This document shows positions 1-12,400 of a stretch of 64,000 nucleotides of DNA, one piece after another. The DNA is from Phallus indusiatus (taxonomy: Eukaryota; Basidiomycota; Agaricomycetes; Phallales; Phallaceae). The notes beneath the pieces were generated by a model. The model was not told the origin of the DNA and searched no databases. It was given only the letters and a program-made list of their open reading frames with translations. Made by a program: the position numbers and the translations under genes. The stretch is taken from assembly GCA_027605045.1 (NCBI GenBank), contig JAQFWX010000106.1:1-64000 (forward strand), in the 5' to 3' direction. Positions within the stretch are counted from its first letter, which is position 1, and the number at the start of each line of letters is the position of its first letter.

Positions 1-30
1 TATCCGCTCATGTTTATGACGTCCTTTTAG

Positions 31-1520
31 GGAGTGCTTTGAGCCTACATTGATCGCCAAATTTCGAGGAATATTAGATCCTACCATAAACTTCTCAGAC
101 GAAGGTCTTGCTCGTGGGTTGCTGAAAGCACCTGGAGATCTCTTGATAGGATTTTCTGGTGGAATAGGATCTACGGTTCTGATCGATCTTGTAAAACGTT
201 GCTATCTCGCCTCTGTGGTTCCTGGCGGGCCTAAAGGTGGTCGCAAGCATCCTCGAAGGAGAGGACGACCTTGGGAAAGAATCTTTATATGCTACATCGA
301 TTGTAGTGCGTGTTACGATGCGAGTTGAGATTATGTTAGGGTGTTCTATAGTCGAAGCTAATTGTTGGTTCTAGACGGAAGATCGAACCGATGAAGTCAG
401 GTCCATCGTCGCGGATTTTGATGAAGATGTTCTTTTTCTTCCCTTGCGGCTAGATGACTGTTTCCAAGATGCAGGGATCATGGTCGATTTGTCGAATGAA
501 AGTATGTCCGGCTGCATCCTTCTGTGTAGGGCTACATAGGAATATCTAATTCTAGATCTCCCAATATCTCAATCGTCCACTCCCTCGAGCTCAAGCTCGT
601 CTCTGAAAAACTTTATCGCATCGCTTCCAACGCCTTCTTCTCGGGAGAGTGCAATCAAAACCCTTGTGCGACTACTTCTTCTGAAGACAGCACGGTCCCG
701 TAATTGCTCTCATGTTCTCGTGGGCACAACCCTCACCGCTTTAAGCGTTAATCTTATTACATCCGTGGCCAGCGGTTCTGGGTTTACAATCGGTCTGGAG
801 AAAGGGGAGGACTGGAAGGATCAAGACCTGCACACTGTTCGTTTTGTCCTCCCCTTGCGGGAAATCTCTATGAAGGAATGCGCTGCATATTTACACTGGC
901 GGGACTTGTCTGTGATTCCCAATCGACGGACTCTTTTATCCCAACACTCGAGCGCCAAAGAGAGCATAGGAGGTCTAACGAAAGGTACGAATATTTTTCA
1001 TATTGATAGGTATATCCAACATTTGGTAGATTTCATATATGGGCTGGAACGCGATTATCCTTCGACCGTCAATGCGATCATTCGCACGTGTAACAAGCTG
1101 GTATCCAACTCAACAGGTGAACGATGTGTATTATGCGAAAGGTAGGATTCCCTTTGTTTCAGTGCTAGTGACCCAATCCAGAGGGGCTGATATTTTGAGT
1201 TCAGACCCACGCAAGGCGGCAATCAGGCGTGGAAAGAGCGTGTTTCGATTCGCCAATTAAAAGAGGACAGCACAATTAACGATGAGAAGTCGGATTCATC
1301 TCAATTAGCCCCAAATCTATGCTACGCGTGCAACACAACATTAAGCAGTCGAAATAATCGTAGGAGCGGTAAAACAACGGTAAATGGCACAGATAATCGC
1401 CATGTCCTCTTGCCGTCATGGACAGATTCTAATCTGAAATCCTGCCTGTCGCGGCCAAAAATGGAAGAGCAGATACGAGATTTTTTGTTAGAGGACTCTC
1501 CAGGAGTAGAAATGAATTAA
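31..1520 (+). CDS. CTU2: Cytoplasmic tRNA 2-thiolation protein 2 (5' truncated by window)
   Basis: Ctu2/Ncs2 works with Ctu1/Ncs6 to thiolate the wobble uridine of cytosolic tRNAs for Lys, Glu and Gln. The first visible exon starts after an acceptor near 30 and encodes ECFEPTLIAKFR. It is followed by the degenerate PP-loop SGGIGST; loss of the catalytic SGGxDS form is expected for the Ctu2 partner. The C-terminus carries the family cysteine pairs: CVLCER, then QAWKERVSIRQL, then CYACNTT. These join across a 63-nt intron at 1142-1204. The stop is TAA at 1518-1520. Start and N-terminal CxxC lie left of the window. At least one more intron lies at about 325-375, with borders I could not fix. The gene converges on ERG28 with only 46 bp between stops. 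Confidence 0.9.
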
Positions 1521-1566
1521 AATCGGAAAATTGAAGGGATGATTTATGTTGAAAAGAAGGCGGGAT

Positions 1567-2206
1567 CTAATTTTGAACGTAATGATCATACTGTGCAACC
1601 ATCCAAGTAAGGCTCAATGCTACAAATTCGGTTTAACATAAGTCCCGAAAAAGAGCTTTGAGTTAACTCACGTGCGATGATTAGAGGTCCAATTAGACCT
1701 CGGCTGAGTTTAGCTGAACCAAAAACTAGCCATTCTGAAACGAAATGAAGCATTGCAACAGCGTATGTCCACATTGCCAATTCATATACACTGCAGTGCG
1801 CAATTAGGGCATTGTAGACTCCAAAAAAGGTGACAAGCCACGTACGCTTTTTCGTGAATGTAGTACGCGCCGTAAAGTCGTACTATCGCGGACACGAGTG
1901 TCCAGCTAGCAAAGGTGCGAGCCTGTAAACCGGTAACTTGGGGTATTTTTACGTGGCATCAGAATAATTAAAAAAGAATGCAAAATCATTGTTTATACCT
2001 TCTGCCGGTTTACCAGCGTACACCTGCTTTGTTAATGTAGTGCCAAATAAGTTTTGGACGCTGTTGAACAACGCCGTTGCGGCAACAAAGAACTGCCACT
2101 TGGGGAGAAAACCAGACGCGGTTGGTAGAACTGTCAATGCCGGATTAAACTGGGAATAAAAAGCATGAGACCTCGCAGTGAATGTAGACTCACGAGCACC
2201 GAGCAT
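1567..2206 (-). CDS. ERG28: Ergosterol biosynthesis protein 28
   Basis: Erg28 is an ER membrane scaffold that tethers the C-4 demethylation enzymes (Erg25, Erg26, Erg27) and Erg6. Four exons read well: LPKWQFFVAATALFNSVQ with TKQVYAGKPAE, then VTGLQARTFASWTLVSAIV, then VYELAMWTYAVAMLHFVSEW with KLSRGLIGPLIIA, and a short last exon ending AQYDHYVQN. These match the conserved helices of the family in order, and splice phases close cleanly at each junction. The total is about 140 residues, normal for Erg28. The ATG at 2204-2206 gives a short N-terminus before the first membrane segment. It is divergent from MED19. Confidence 0.93.
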
Positions 2207-2609
2207 GTTTCTTTAAGGGTCGTCTTCGTTGGCGTCGGACGTCACGCGTTATGCGTTACGCGTGGCAATTAAACCCGTGGGCCGTCCGTCCGGCAGTCGA
2301 ACTCGTCGTCGTCGAACAACGCACGACGCTGTTTCGGATTCACTCCTGAGTAACTTCGGCAAGATAATCATCCTACATGTAAACCGAACTTTTGGTGAGA
2401 ATTCGGACAGCAAGAATAGCGGTCGTCCCCCAAGGTCGAATTAACTAAGCAGGCTATGATTGATGTGCTAAGATGGACAAGCGGCGGACTTCCAAAATAG
2501 CCCTTGCTTTCAATTCTTTCTCTATCTTCACAAGCCAAAAGTCGATTTCCGCACTTTTTTGGTTTCTTTGTGAATTATTTTCTCCATTTTGGCTTTTTTT
2601 TCTGGCAGA
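2207..2609. promoter_or_regulatory. Shared divergent promoter ERG28/MED19
   Basis: About 400 bp separate the two start codons. Two perfect ACGCGT hexamers lie at 2244-2249 and 2258-2263, and a GACGTCAC (CRE-like half site) immediately precedes the first. ACGCGT is the core recognised by the fungal MBF cell-cycle factor. Whether MBF acts here is inference. The MED19 side is pyrimidine-rich (TTTCT runs) just before its ATG. Confidence 0.5.
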
Positions 2610-3865
2610 ATGGACGGATTGGATCCACATCCAAATGCGCAAGCTGGCCCGTCAAATTTCCCCCCCGTTTTCCCAGCGCCACAATGTAAGCTCAATAACC
2701 TCCTTGTGCCAACCAGCATTTATTTTACTCACAATTACCTTATGATCTATAGCACTCCCCCGTCCAAAACAATATTTACATTGTACTCAGGATCTCCTCG
2801 GTGTATTCGGATTGCTCTCTGCGTATGACAAACATGTGAGACCGCACTTGCGCCTCCCATCGGATCAAGACTTGTCAACAGGCAAAGGCAAGGAGAAGGA
2901 AGGTGTTGTTGCTACTCCCGCCAAAGACGGAGAAGAGGAGGGAGAGACTGGGGAAAAGAAAAAGAAAAAGGACAATTACAAACATCTCATAAAGGGAATC
3001 CCTGGTGCGGTTACATGTCTGAATTTTAGTTGTATCTATCCTAAATCAATCTTTAAGGAAAGCATCCAATGAAAAAGGATCAATATTTTCAAGATCTACT
3101 CAAAGCTCCCCCAAAACAGAAAGCACACATACAACTCCTTGATCAGAAAACACTGCGCGAGGCTTTTTATGTCTCTCCGACTGGTCTTCCCACTTATAAC
3201 AAAGCCTCCATCGAGGGCGCAGATCCAAAAGAGAAAGAAGCCAAACGCTTGAAGGTATTGCCTTCCGGTCCTAACAGATCTCATTTACTCAGCACGTTTA
3301 CAGCGGGAACGCCGGAAAGCCGAAAAGGAGGAGCGTCAGAAACAGCAGCAGGCTCAAATGTCTGGCTCGGCGGCCTCGACACCAGCTGTCACCTCTATAT
3401 CAACCCCGCGAGCGGTCGGTACACCCGGTCCAGTTGCTCGTAATATGGCAGGAACACCGTTAACTAAACCAAAGCTACTTAATCGGCCATCGCCTCACCC
3501 CGGCTCAATCCCAGGACGAGCAACTCCAACTCCGACAGTGTCAACTCCAATCGTATCGTCAACAAAACCTTCGCAAACGAATGGTGTAATTATAGCTACG
3601 CCATCGCCAGTCGCGGCAACAGCTCCCGATCAGAGGGGAGTAAAGAGAGAACTGGATTTGCAGCCCATGTTTCCATCTCAAATGCCAACACCAGACTCGG
3701 CAGTATCAAACGGCCAGCCTAGACCACCAAAGAAACGGCGACTGGTATGTTTCTTCTTATCCGTAATGATTGCCTCAATTCAGTTATGATGCGTATCAGG
3801 GATCGGGAACCCCTCAGCCGGCACCACCGTTACCTCTACAACAACCGACTCCCCACGGAACATGA
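2610..3865 (+). CDS. MED19: Mediator of RNA polymerase II subunit 19 (Rox3/Med19 family)
   Basis: Med19 is a Mediator head-module subunit linking transcription factors to RNA polymerase II. Exon 1 (2610-2685) encodes MDGLDPHPNAQAGPSNF. After an intron at 2686-2752 comes QDLLGVFGLLSAYDKHVRP, then a Lys/Glu-rich spacer, then YKHLIKGIPG joined across an intron to KHPMKKDQYF and the LLKAPPKQKAHI / LDQKTLREAF block typical of basidiomycete Med19. A coiled, basic and Gln-rich stretch (LQRERRKAEKEER) and a Ser/Thr/Pro-rich tail with PPKKRRL follow. The last exon begins after an acceptor near 3784 and ends HGT-stop at 3865. The splice after KRLK near 3255 does not close in a fully canonical way, so one boundary there is uncertain. 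Confidence 0.8.
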
Positions 3866-4308
3866 CGCATGATGCATGATGTGCAGCACGTTTCCCTCCC
3901 GTAGTCCTTCAAGATCGATATCATATTTTTTTCGTTGTTTCATACACTCTTCGCGGAACCGATTTGGCCATATCTCACCACTAGTACAGCATTTTTCACG
4001 ACATTCGTCAACTCTGCATCTGACAGTTTCCTTCGGCATAGTTTCTTTTTCATTTTTCTCTTTCTTCCGACAACCTTATCAATTGTAATTTTGCCGCATT
4101 CAAAGTAATATCTCAGTGACATTAAATGTAATAAAGGGAGCAAACCATTGTCTCAATATGAATTTATTTCAATTGAATTCATATAAAAGTAAAATTGCTT
4201 CTGTTTAGCTTCCGGTAAGTAGATAAGATAGCGTAATAAAAAAAATCATAAACAATGGTCGTAAATGTGTCGTTAAAAAACAAAACAAAGGTACAGGTAC
4301 AAAGGGTA
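3866..4308. other. Convergent intergenic region, nothing seen
   Basis: This AT-rich stretch lies between the MED19 stop and the 3' end of the next minus-strand gene. It holds only short, overlapping frames with no recognisable protein. It is probably the two 3' UTRs. Confidence 0.5.
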
Positions 4309-7071
4309 TCAGTGCATAAACATCTTCGTGAAAAAATCTTGGCTCTTCGTGTTACGGTGTCGACCATCGCGCGGGGAAATTTGGTCATTTACAGTTACCT
4401 TCGTCTGAAGATTCCGGTTGTTCGTGTTGTCAAAACTACGACGCCGTCCGCCACGCGTGGGGTCTTCTGGAGGCACATTCATATGTGCGATGGTGGGACT
4501 TGATATATTTCCAATGGACATTCCTATATTTCTCCCCGGATGTCCTAACAAGGGGGAAGGTCCGGCACTTAGTCGCCTCCCTGTATCACCAGGCCGTAGC
4601 GGACTCGGAAGGGGTTGGTTAGACCCCTGACGGCTAGCATTGGTTACGTACAGCTGAGAACATCTCATACATTCACAGTCGGATGGGTGGTCTTCAGGTG
4701 TAATCACTTGATTAGAACTGAACGGGCCCGGCGACTCGGTATATCGTCTGCCATATGGCGAATTGGCATCTGCAGCTACAGATTCCCTCATTGACAATAA
4801 TCTTTCTCGCTCTACTTCAATTCGTCGCTCCTGTTCCAATAATAGAGCTTCTCTCGCACGTAGTTCTTGCGTTCCAGGGATCAGGTTATCACGAGTTCGA
4901 ACCCCCATTTCATCATAATAGGCCGATTCGGTTCGGGGCATCTGAAAGCGTTCATCGCCGAGAGGTCTACGAAGATATCCTCCATCCCGGTCCTGCAAGG
5001 TTACTCCGCTGTATTTCAGGACTTCATCTTCATACTCAGCAAGAGGATTTTGCTCCAATACTTGTCTGTAAGACTCGGGAGTAGGTTTACTTGCGACGGT
5101 CCTGCTGAACTTAGCGCCACTATGACTATACCGTTCTTGAAACGTTGGGAAATGGTCGCTATGAGCCAATCCCGTTTGTAACGACGTCGGACTTTTAGGC
5201 TCCAGTGGCGGAGATATGTAACGAGTTGCAAGCTCAGATACTCTTTGACTAGGACGAGGAAAATCGCGAGGTGTTTGGTCAGAAGTAGCATCCTGTTGAA
5301 GGAGAATTGTCAACATTTTAGTCAGTTCGTATCATCATATTCAGTTGCAAAGACGGATTTCGCGTGTACATACCGTCATTCTGGAGTCATATCGATCCCT
5401 CATTGCTGCAACTCTATTAGTCAGTGAGTCCGTGCTTTCCATTCTTTCCAAATCGACCCGGCGGATTGCCTTTGGAGAGGGCAATGGTAGTGGTCGGGAC
5501 TGATTTGACACCGACGCAGGCTTTCCGATAGGGTCAATATTCGCTTTAGTCGTTAGGGATGGATGAGGCTGAAGTTTCTGCACTCTATTACTAAACGGAG
5601 ACAAAGCCCCGGGAGGCACATTGGAGACTTGACTTTGGGGATTAAATTCTTTGGAGCTAGAGCCCGCACTGGGTTCTCTCGTCGATTGCTGTTCTGACTA
5701 AATAGATATGAGAAAATCATTTGTACCCTGAAATCGGAAGTACGATGCATACCAATTGTTCAGATTGTTCAGGCTCCTCTGTGATAGTTCCAGCTCTGTA
5801 GTCAAATGGAGATGGGGACCGTTGCACAGTAGGTGGGTCAGGAGGAACTGTGCTGGCAAGTGTAGAGAGCTCCGGGGAAGGTCGCTTATCATCAGAATCC
5901 TCACGCCCGGGTGCAGACAAGAGAGTCTGTCTAGGAGATTGAGATATATCTCGCTTTGGTGTGTTATCTATTACCTGGAGAGTATTAGATCGTGAGCGAA
6001 CGTTCTGGGGTGAAGAAATTGTGTCAGAGGAAATGGGTTCAAGAGCCGTCGGTGTTGATGGTAAACCAGAAATCAGATCAGGGCCAATATCTTGCTTTGT
6101 CTTGGTTGGTTCATCATTTGAAGAAGTTGTTGTATCCACACCCTCGTCAGGCAAATCAGCCGGAAGGTCACCATTCCAACCTCCTTCACAGAGCGCCCTA
6201 CACTCCCCAATGCCACCCACAAATGGCGCAAATTTGCGTACGTGTTCGCAAGCACGACCCCATTCTGTTTCAGCGAGTCTGGATATTGATGCCGCTACTT
6301 GAGATATTAACGTTGTGTGTCGATTGGTTACGAATATAGCATGATTCCTTGAAAATAATGTTGATGAACTGTTCATAAATTGGCTAGATTGACGCACTGT
6401 TTGTCTTGAGTCATTTCTGGTCCAAGAGTGTTCAAGACAGCCAAGTAGCGACTATGCTCCTCTGATAAATCTGCATCCTTTCGTTTAGATTTCTTCTCGT
6501 ATGCTTGACCTAAATACATTTTGAATAACGCGTTCTTAATGAGCGCGGTTTATACTAACCGGCCTGCTTCAATTTTGCACTAGCACTCGCCAGCCGTTCA
6601 TCATGAGCTTTCTCTTCCTTCTACATGTGTAGTTTATTTAAGCATACCATAGACAGATGTATGGCTATCACAAGTACTGACCGCTAATTTCTTGAACCAT
6701 TTCTTGATATCATCCGCTAATGTGTCCACTTCCTTATCGGCGATCTTCACAAACTTGGTATCAACTTCGTACAACGCTTCAAATATGCATGCACTGGCAT
6801 TCAAAGCATTGGCTTTAAAGAAGCATAGCAGTGACCCAGTTTGCCAATGTTCTATTTCTTTAAGAGTTCCAATCAGCTTACCAGGAATTCCGTTAGTGCC
6901 TTTGATGACGGCGGTATCTCTTAATGCTTTGGCGAGTTTCTTATTGATCGAGACAAGGGTGTTGAGCGTTTCAGTATAAGTGACTAATATAGATGCGACA
7001 GTTTCGAGGGACTTGCAGGATTTATGAATATCCCCTCGGTCTATAAGGGAGGATATAGTGGGAGTGGCCAT
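4309..7071 (-). CDS. IMD/BAR-like membrane-curvature protein with long disordered tail
   Basis: The N-terminal exon (start 7071) encodes a helical region: SLIDRGDIHKSCKSLETVAS, TLVSINKKLAKALRDTAVIK, then IKKWFKKLA. Later exons add GQAYEKKSKRKDADLSEE with LAVLNTLGPEMTQDKQ, and NHAIFVTNRHTTLIS with ISRLAETEWGRACEHVRKF. I read this as an IMD (I-BAR)-type or Ivy1-like helical bundle that would bind phosphoinositide membranes; this is inference from pattern. The bundle is about 250 residues. The remaining 550 or so are Ser/Pro-rich and disordered, with one coiled-coil-like stretch (REALLLEQERRIEVERERL) and a CECMRC pair near the end. Introns fall near 6340-6395, 5700 and 5297-5373. The exact C-terminus may be altered by a final small intron at about 4395. 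Confidence 0.7.
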
Positions 7072-7303
7072 GAGAGCTTAGGCCAAGGTTTAAACGCTCC
7101 GTAGTTCGACCAGATACTCGAATACTATAAATAGCCGAGCGGCCTTAGATTTCTTTGAGACTATATTACAAGTGAAAAGAGATCAAATAAAAGGTCAACA
7201 AGAAAAAAGTCATAAAACGTTTTATATCGCTATGAATGCAGGCCAAAAAAAGTGAGGTGATTAAACCGAGAAAGCAAGGAAGGATAAGGGGGAAAGATCC
7301 AAT

Positions 7304-9086
7304 TTAATTCTGTTTTTTCCTCCAAGATGAGAAGCTCAGTACGCCAACAACGCCAACAGCAAGAACGGCGCCGATGACGCTTGGCAAATAAAGATACCAC
7401 ATATCGTTCTCTTCTGATTCCACGTAAGGATCAACCAAGTCTTTCGCCTTTTGCAATCGTTTGACAGGTGAGTTCTGCAGCTCATGGTGATCCTCAATGC
7501 TACCTTTCTTCCGCACAGTTGGTCTGGAGACGCCTTCCTTGGTTTGATATTCATTGCTTTTTAGTTCTTCGTTGTCAGATGGCAACACAGGCATCTCAAG
7601 AGTGGGGTCCAATACTTGAGCACGGCTAAAGAAACGCCGGGCAGCGTCTCTATCTTTTCTCCATGTTTCTGTTCCAGTCTCTCGAGCAGATGGGTGTATA
7701 AAAGGTTCGGACGTCCGAATAGAAGATAAAGCGATGGGGGTAGATGATGCCAAAATTAAAGATGCAGAGCCTTCCAAATAAAGTTGACCAGCCTCGAGGT
7801 ATAGCTGGGCCAACCCAGCAGAACCACCGATTCGATTAATATAGTATGGTTGTGTATTTCGAATATTGTCAGGTAAATCGTCCTCTGGAAGCGGGATATA
7901 ATTAGTAACAAGCCGCAGTGTAGACACTGGTGTGCGTGATTGATGCCATGCCCGTCTAAAAAGTCATTTATATGGAGACTCATAATGATAATTGCTCTCG
8001 AAAAAAACTCACACCAAGTACTCGAAAGCATCTACACGCTCCTGACGAATATCAAGCAAGTCCAAAGCCATTAAACTTAAACTAGTGGAATCCATGTTAT
8101 AGCGCTCCTCGCTGTTTCGCAACTCGAGATCCCTCCATCGTTCCGGCAGAGGAATTAGTGGCGACAACGACGGTGGCACAGGACCTATGATAAGAGAAGG
8201 CCAAATGACCGACTGACCTAAGGAGCAGTTTTAGGGAAAGTACGGAGAGACATGCCAACACAATACAAACGTACTCTTCTCCAAATGCAAAGTCAGTAAG
8301 CGACCGGAACGCCCCGAATGGGGAAGTGATTCGGTAGACGAATACGAAGACGTAACTGATGGACCAATTTGGGTGGAAAAAATACCGGGTATCTGTGGCA
8401 TAACAAAGTCGTCACGGTTGCGAGAGCTTAGGGCTCTTTCATCCGTAGAAGGGGAGGACAGGGCAGGGGAATGAACAAGATCCGCGTAGTCGTCAGATTC
8501 CAACTCACGGCCGCTTTCCAACGAAACGGTAAAAGAGGATAGATCATGATCAGAAACAACAGCAAATGAAGAACGAGAAGATGTTGAGGATATCGTGCGC
8601 CCTCGACGAGTTGACCGAGGTTCGAGCTGCCAAGAAGAGTTTGTTGTATCTACGGCACCGTAGAGTTGACCCTGAATAAGGGTGGAATGTGATGAATACG
8701 CTGAATAACAGGCTAAAAATTTAATGCCGACCTTGACGATTGCGGGTTGTCCCCTAACTCCAGCCACAAGGTAGTTCTGTTCGATTATAACCTAGCTATG
8801 CTGTCAGCGGGCAAAAGAAAGTGTGCAGTATTGAATGCCATTACAGAAATATCTTCAGGAAGTGCTTCGTATGGAACGATAAGAAGCACTGTAGCCTAGC
8901 AAAAGGCACAAGTGTCAACGTTGTTATAAGGTGCTGGCAACAAGCTGCAATGAGAAAGAGAATACCTGATCATGCGACTGCAAAAGCGATTATGAATTAG
9001 AGAAACGAAAACCAGCTCTTCTTGCAAGGGTAAATACAAACCTGATGCCATGAATAACGCTGCAGTCTTTCAAATGAGGTAGTCAT
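7304..9086 (-). CDS. CS-domain (p23/NudC-fold) protein with C-terminal tail anchor
   Basis: The N-terminus is split over tiny exons. ATG at 9084-9086 gives MTTSFERLQRYSWHQ, then a four-residue exon SHDQ, then ATVLLIVPYEALPEDIS, then VIIEQNYLVAGVRGQPAIVK, then GQLYGAVDTTNSSWQLEP. Together these form the strand order and YSW / Gly-x-Leu-x-Gly / Trp landmarks of a CS domain (residues about 10-75). A Ser-rich linker follows, then a helical middle (PERWRDLELRNSEERYN, LAQLYLEAGQLYLEG, RRFFSRAQVLDPTLEMP). The C-terminus is a single hydrophobic segment, WYLYLPSVIGAVLAVGVVGV, followed by SSWRKKQN, which is the layout of a tail-anchored protein. The family suggests an Hsp90/dynein-type co-chaperone tethered to a membrane. 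Target organelle and client are unknown. Confidence 0.75.
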
Positions 9087-9414
9087 ATATGGGAAAGTTT
9101 CAAAGAGGAGATTAACCTCAGCGATGGCTTGACGGCGCGCGGTTATTACCGGCGCGTGTCACAAATTAGATGTCACGCGCGCGTCATCGCTAATTGCCAC
9201 TAGTACAGAAGTAGCCGCGCGACTGAGGGATGTTTGATAAATTATAGAAAAGAAATTCTCATTTGTATTAATGCAGTTACTCCTACTAATAGGAAGCTTC
9301 TCTTCAGATACCAATTACGCCCCCATTAAAAAAAAAGGAAAGACAGTTTCAAAGTTACTAGAAGATCGAAGTTCGAGAGAAAAAGAAGAAAAAAAATGAT
9401 ATCAGTTTATAATG
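9087..9414. promoter_or_regulatory. Upstream region of CS-domain gene with GC-rich inverted elements
   Basis: Between about 9130 and 9190 lie GGCGCGTG and CACGCGCGCG elements arranged as an inverted pair about 15 bp apart, in otherwise AT-rich DNA. They sit 45-100 bp upstream of the CS-gene start. They may be MBF-like or other GC-box sites. The rest of the interval is the 3' flank of the next minus-strand gene and shows nothing else. Confidence 0.35.
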
Positions 9415-12400
9415 TTAATAGATGCTCTCAGCCTCAGCTTTCTCCCTTGCTGCATTCGCGATCTTCCGCAAGCGATCCTTCTCGGCTTCCATATGCTGAA
9501 ATACCAAACCATCCCACTGCCGAAGTGCTTCATGTTGCATACTTGATCGCCCTAACGAAGAGGTCGAGGTATTAATCGAAGGAAGACTGCGCTGGAAGGC
9601 AAGTCTGCTATGGGAGACCGGCTCCGACTCAACACTACCATGCCCATGATCAGAAGATGACGGTTCAACACTAGAAGACATAAACGCAAATGTTGAACCG
9701 GGAGGATATCGTGTCGGGTCGAATCCATGAATTACGGAAGGCGCGGTGGAAGGCTTTTTATAACGACTAAGAATTGGGTTTTTACGACTCTTGAATTGCG
9801 ACAGCAAACCACTGCTCGATACAGGCGGCCCAGTAAATGAGGAATTTGAAACAGGCTTCTTGCGATCCAGTAAATCGTAAGGACGAACGAACGACACCAG
9901 TGAGGCGGTGTCGTCTGATTTATCTTTGCTCATCCCCCGGGATATAGGTAATTGAGGCTGAGATGCATTCCGGAACTGCGTTGCAAACGCAGGTATCGTC
10001 GGTCGGGTCGCATTGAAGCTCTTCCTTTCGGACGGTTGCCGCGGTCTTTGTGGTGCAACTTTCGTCTCCTCATAGAAGACAGTCTGATCATCAGTAGGTT
10101 CATCAATATCAATATCAGACTCTGATGATGTACTGTCGTCTGCACTATTAAGAAAAGATTGGCGCTGAACATTATCAAAAAATGAGATGGGTGCAAGCGT
10201 TTCTGACTCTTGCCCTGTAGACGTTCCAACAGCGGTAGACGTCGTCAGCTCGAGTTCTGTCTCTGAAGAAACTAGCGGCATTCTTGTTTTCGTCGAGATG
10301 TATGTCTGCGCCTGCGATACGAACGAGGGTGGCTTGGCAGACATCACTTCCGGATCATAGAACGTGTGGTCTAGGGGTGAAGGGTAGCCTCGAATGGATG
10401 GTGCTTGTGAGTCGGCACCCGGTGAATGCGCTCGATGGCTACCCATCATTGACAAATGTTCCATAGGATCACCTGTGATGTCAACCTCGATAGACTCACG
10501 AACAGTAGCCTGGCGAGAAGGCGCATTCGAAACTGATGTGGAAGACCGACGAAAACCAAACGTGGAAGAAGCTCTCGCAGGGCGAGGAATAACATCTGGA
10601 CTGAGGACACGACTCGCTCCATACGAGTCAAACGAAGGACGACTATCTCCGTGATCTTGCATAGACTGATTATCCGCGGACCACTGGTCTAAGCTATTTC
10701 CATCATCATATATATAAGGATGCTGACCAGGAGGTCGGGCGGCATCATATGTATCATCGTCTGCATGGGATGCTTGGGATATGGTAGCATAACTGGACGC
10801 ATTGGAATGAACGACGGATACGACACCATGTGGTGTCTGTAAAATAAGGGATGGTGCAACATGACCGTTACTCTCCAGACTAACAACACTATTATTGTTA
10901 GCTGAGGAGCGTTGGTCTTCTACCTCCACTCCGGTTTCGTGCATATCGGAAAGGAGAGGACTGGAAAGGGATTTCTTGATGGTTGCTTGTCCGGGAAGGA
11001 ATTCCTGGGACACATCGTCCAATGTTGTCAAAGTTGGTCTCGGGTTACTATCGTATTTCTTGGGCGAATCAGTTGACAGAGGTGTTACTGGCGCTGATCG
11101 GGACGAATACAGAGTATTTGGCAAATTTGACGAAGACATGCTCGGAAATACCGACGGGTGAATCCGTAACCCGTGCTGTCGATGGAACGCATCTATATCC
11201 AGCGTCTCCATACTAGGCACGATTTGTTCACCGAGGACCAGGGGTTTCGGCGCAGGCTTAGTATTTTCTTTGATCAAGGGATTAACTGGGAGAGATGGGT
11301 GCTCTTCGCCAGATGAAAGACCTGCAGAAAATGTCGGCAAATTGACAGCGCCAATTTCCCTGCGCCATGGGGTCGCTTTACCTCGCGAAGTTGCAAAACT
11401 ACTGGAATATATGCTATCATCGCTACTGGGCCGAGGTGGAAGAGCGAATGTCATGTCCTGTGTGCTTCGATTTGATTGATTGGGTTCACTACTTGTACCC
11501 GAACTAAGACTCAAATCGACAGCCTGTTCTAACAACGCCCTACGCCATACTCGTTCTTGCGACTCCATTACCATGGTCGTCCTTTGTGACGCCGTAGGAC
11601 TCCACGGTTCTCCTGGCGGAACAAACTGGTCAAGCTCAGCCTTACCAGTAATACCGGCGGTATCAAGCCCCAACTTCGCGTATGATGGGTAATGAGTGGG
11701 TGGTGGTATATCATACTGCGTGGTCGGGTCGATGAAAAATGAGTCTGTAGCTCTGGATTGAGTCCGTGGTGTCGGTAACGAAGTTGAACGATACGGCTGG
11801 CGAACAACGGGATTAGGCAGGTCGTCAACAGTTTCCCTAACGACAACCACGCGATTTCTACTCGTATCATCTACAGCTGACAGATCCAAATCCTCGCCCA
11901 GTCGTGCCCCTTTAAAGCGGGTATCAAAAGGTGTTGCTGGTATATCATTTGCGAGAGCAGGCCTTTTTGCATTCAAAGAAGTAGGATTCGGTTCTGGTGT
12001 TTTCCTGTCTTTCCGTTTACCAACGCGGAAAAAATCCTTGAAGGTGCTTGGGGGAGACGGTTTCGGGGAAAGGTATATAGGCGACAACTCGGGTTTGGTA
12101 TGCGCAGGAGGGAGATAATAACTATTATTCACTAGAAGGCGTAATCGTGCATTGACATCATCCGGATCCAGATCCAGAGCGGGACTGTATGAAGTATTAG
12201 ACTTTGTTGGTTGTTCGGGGGGTAATGCCGGAGAAGGCGTCCGAGACGGCTCTGGGGAAGGAGATGACGAGCGAGAAGAATGAGAGGAAGAAGGTGGATA
12301 TGCAGAAGTAGTTGTGCCTTGAGAATTATGGGGAACGTGTGTAGCTGCCCTTGTGTGAAACGACGATGGCGGGGCATTATAATTAACAGGACGACCGAGA

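Noticed and set aside
4880..4900. GAGTTCGAACCCCC, similar to a tRNA T-loop
   Set aside because: Lies inside the coding exon of the IMD-like gene, and no matching tRNA arms surround it.
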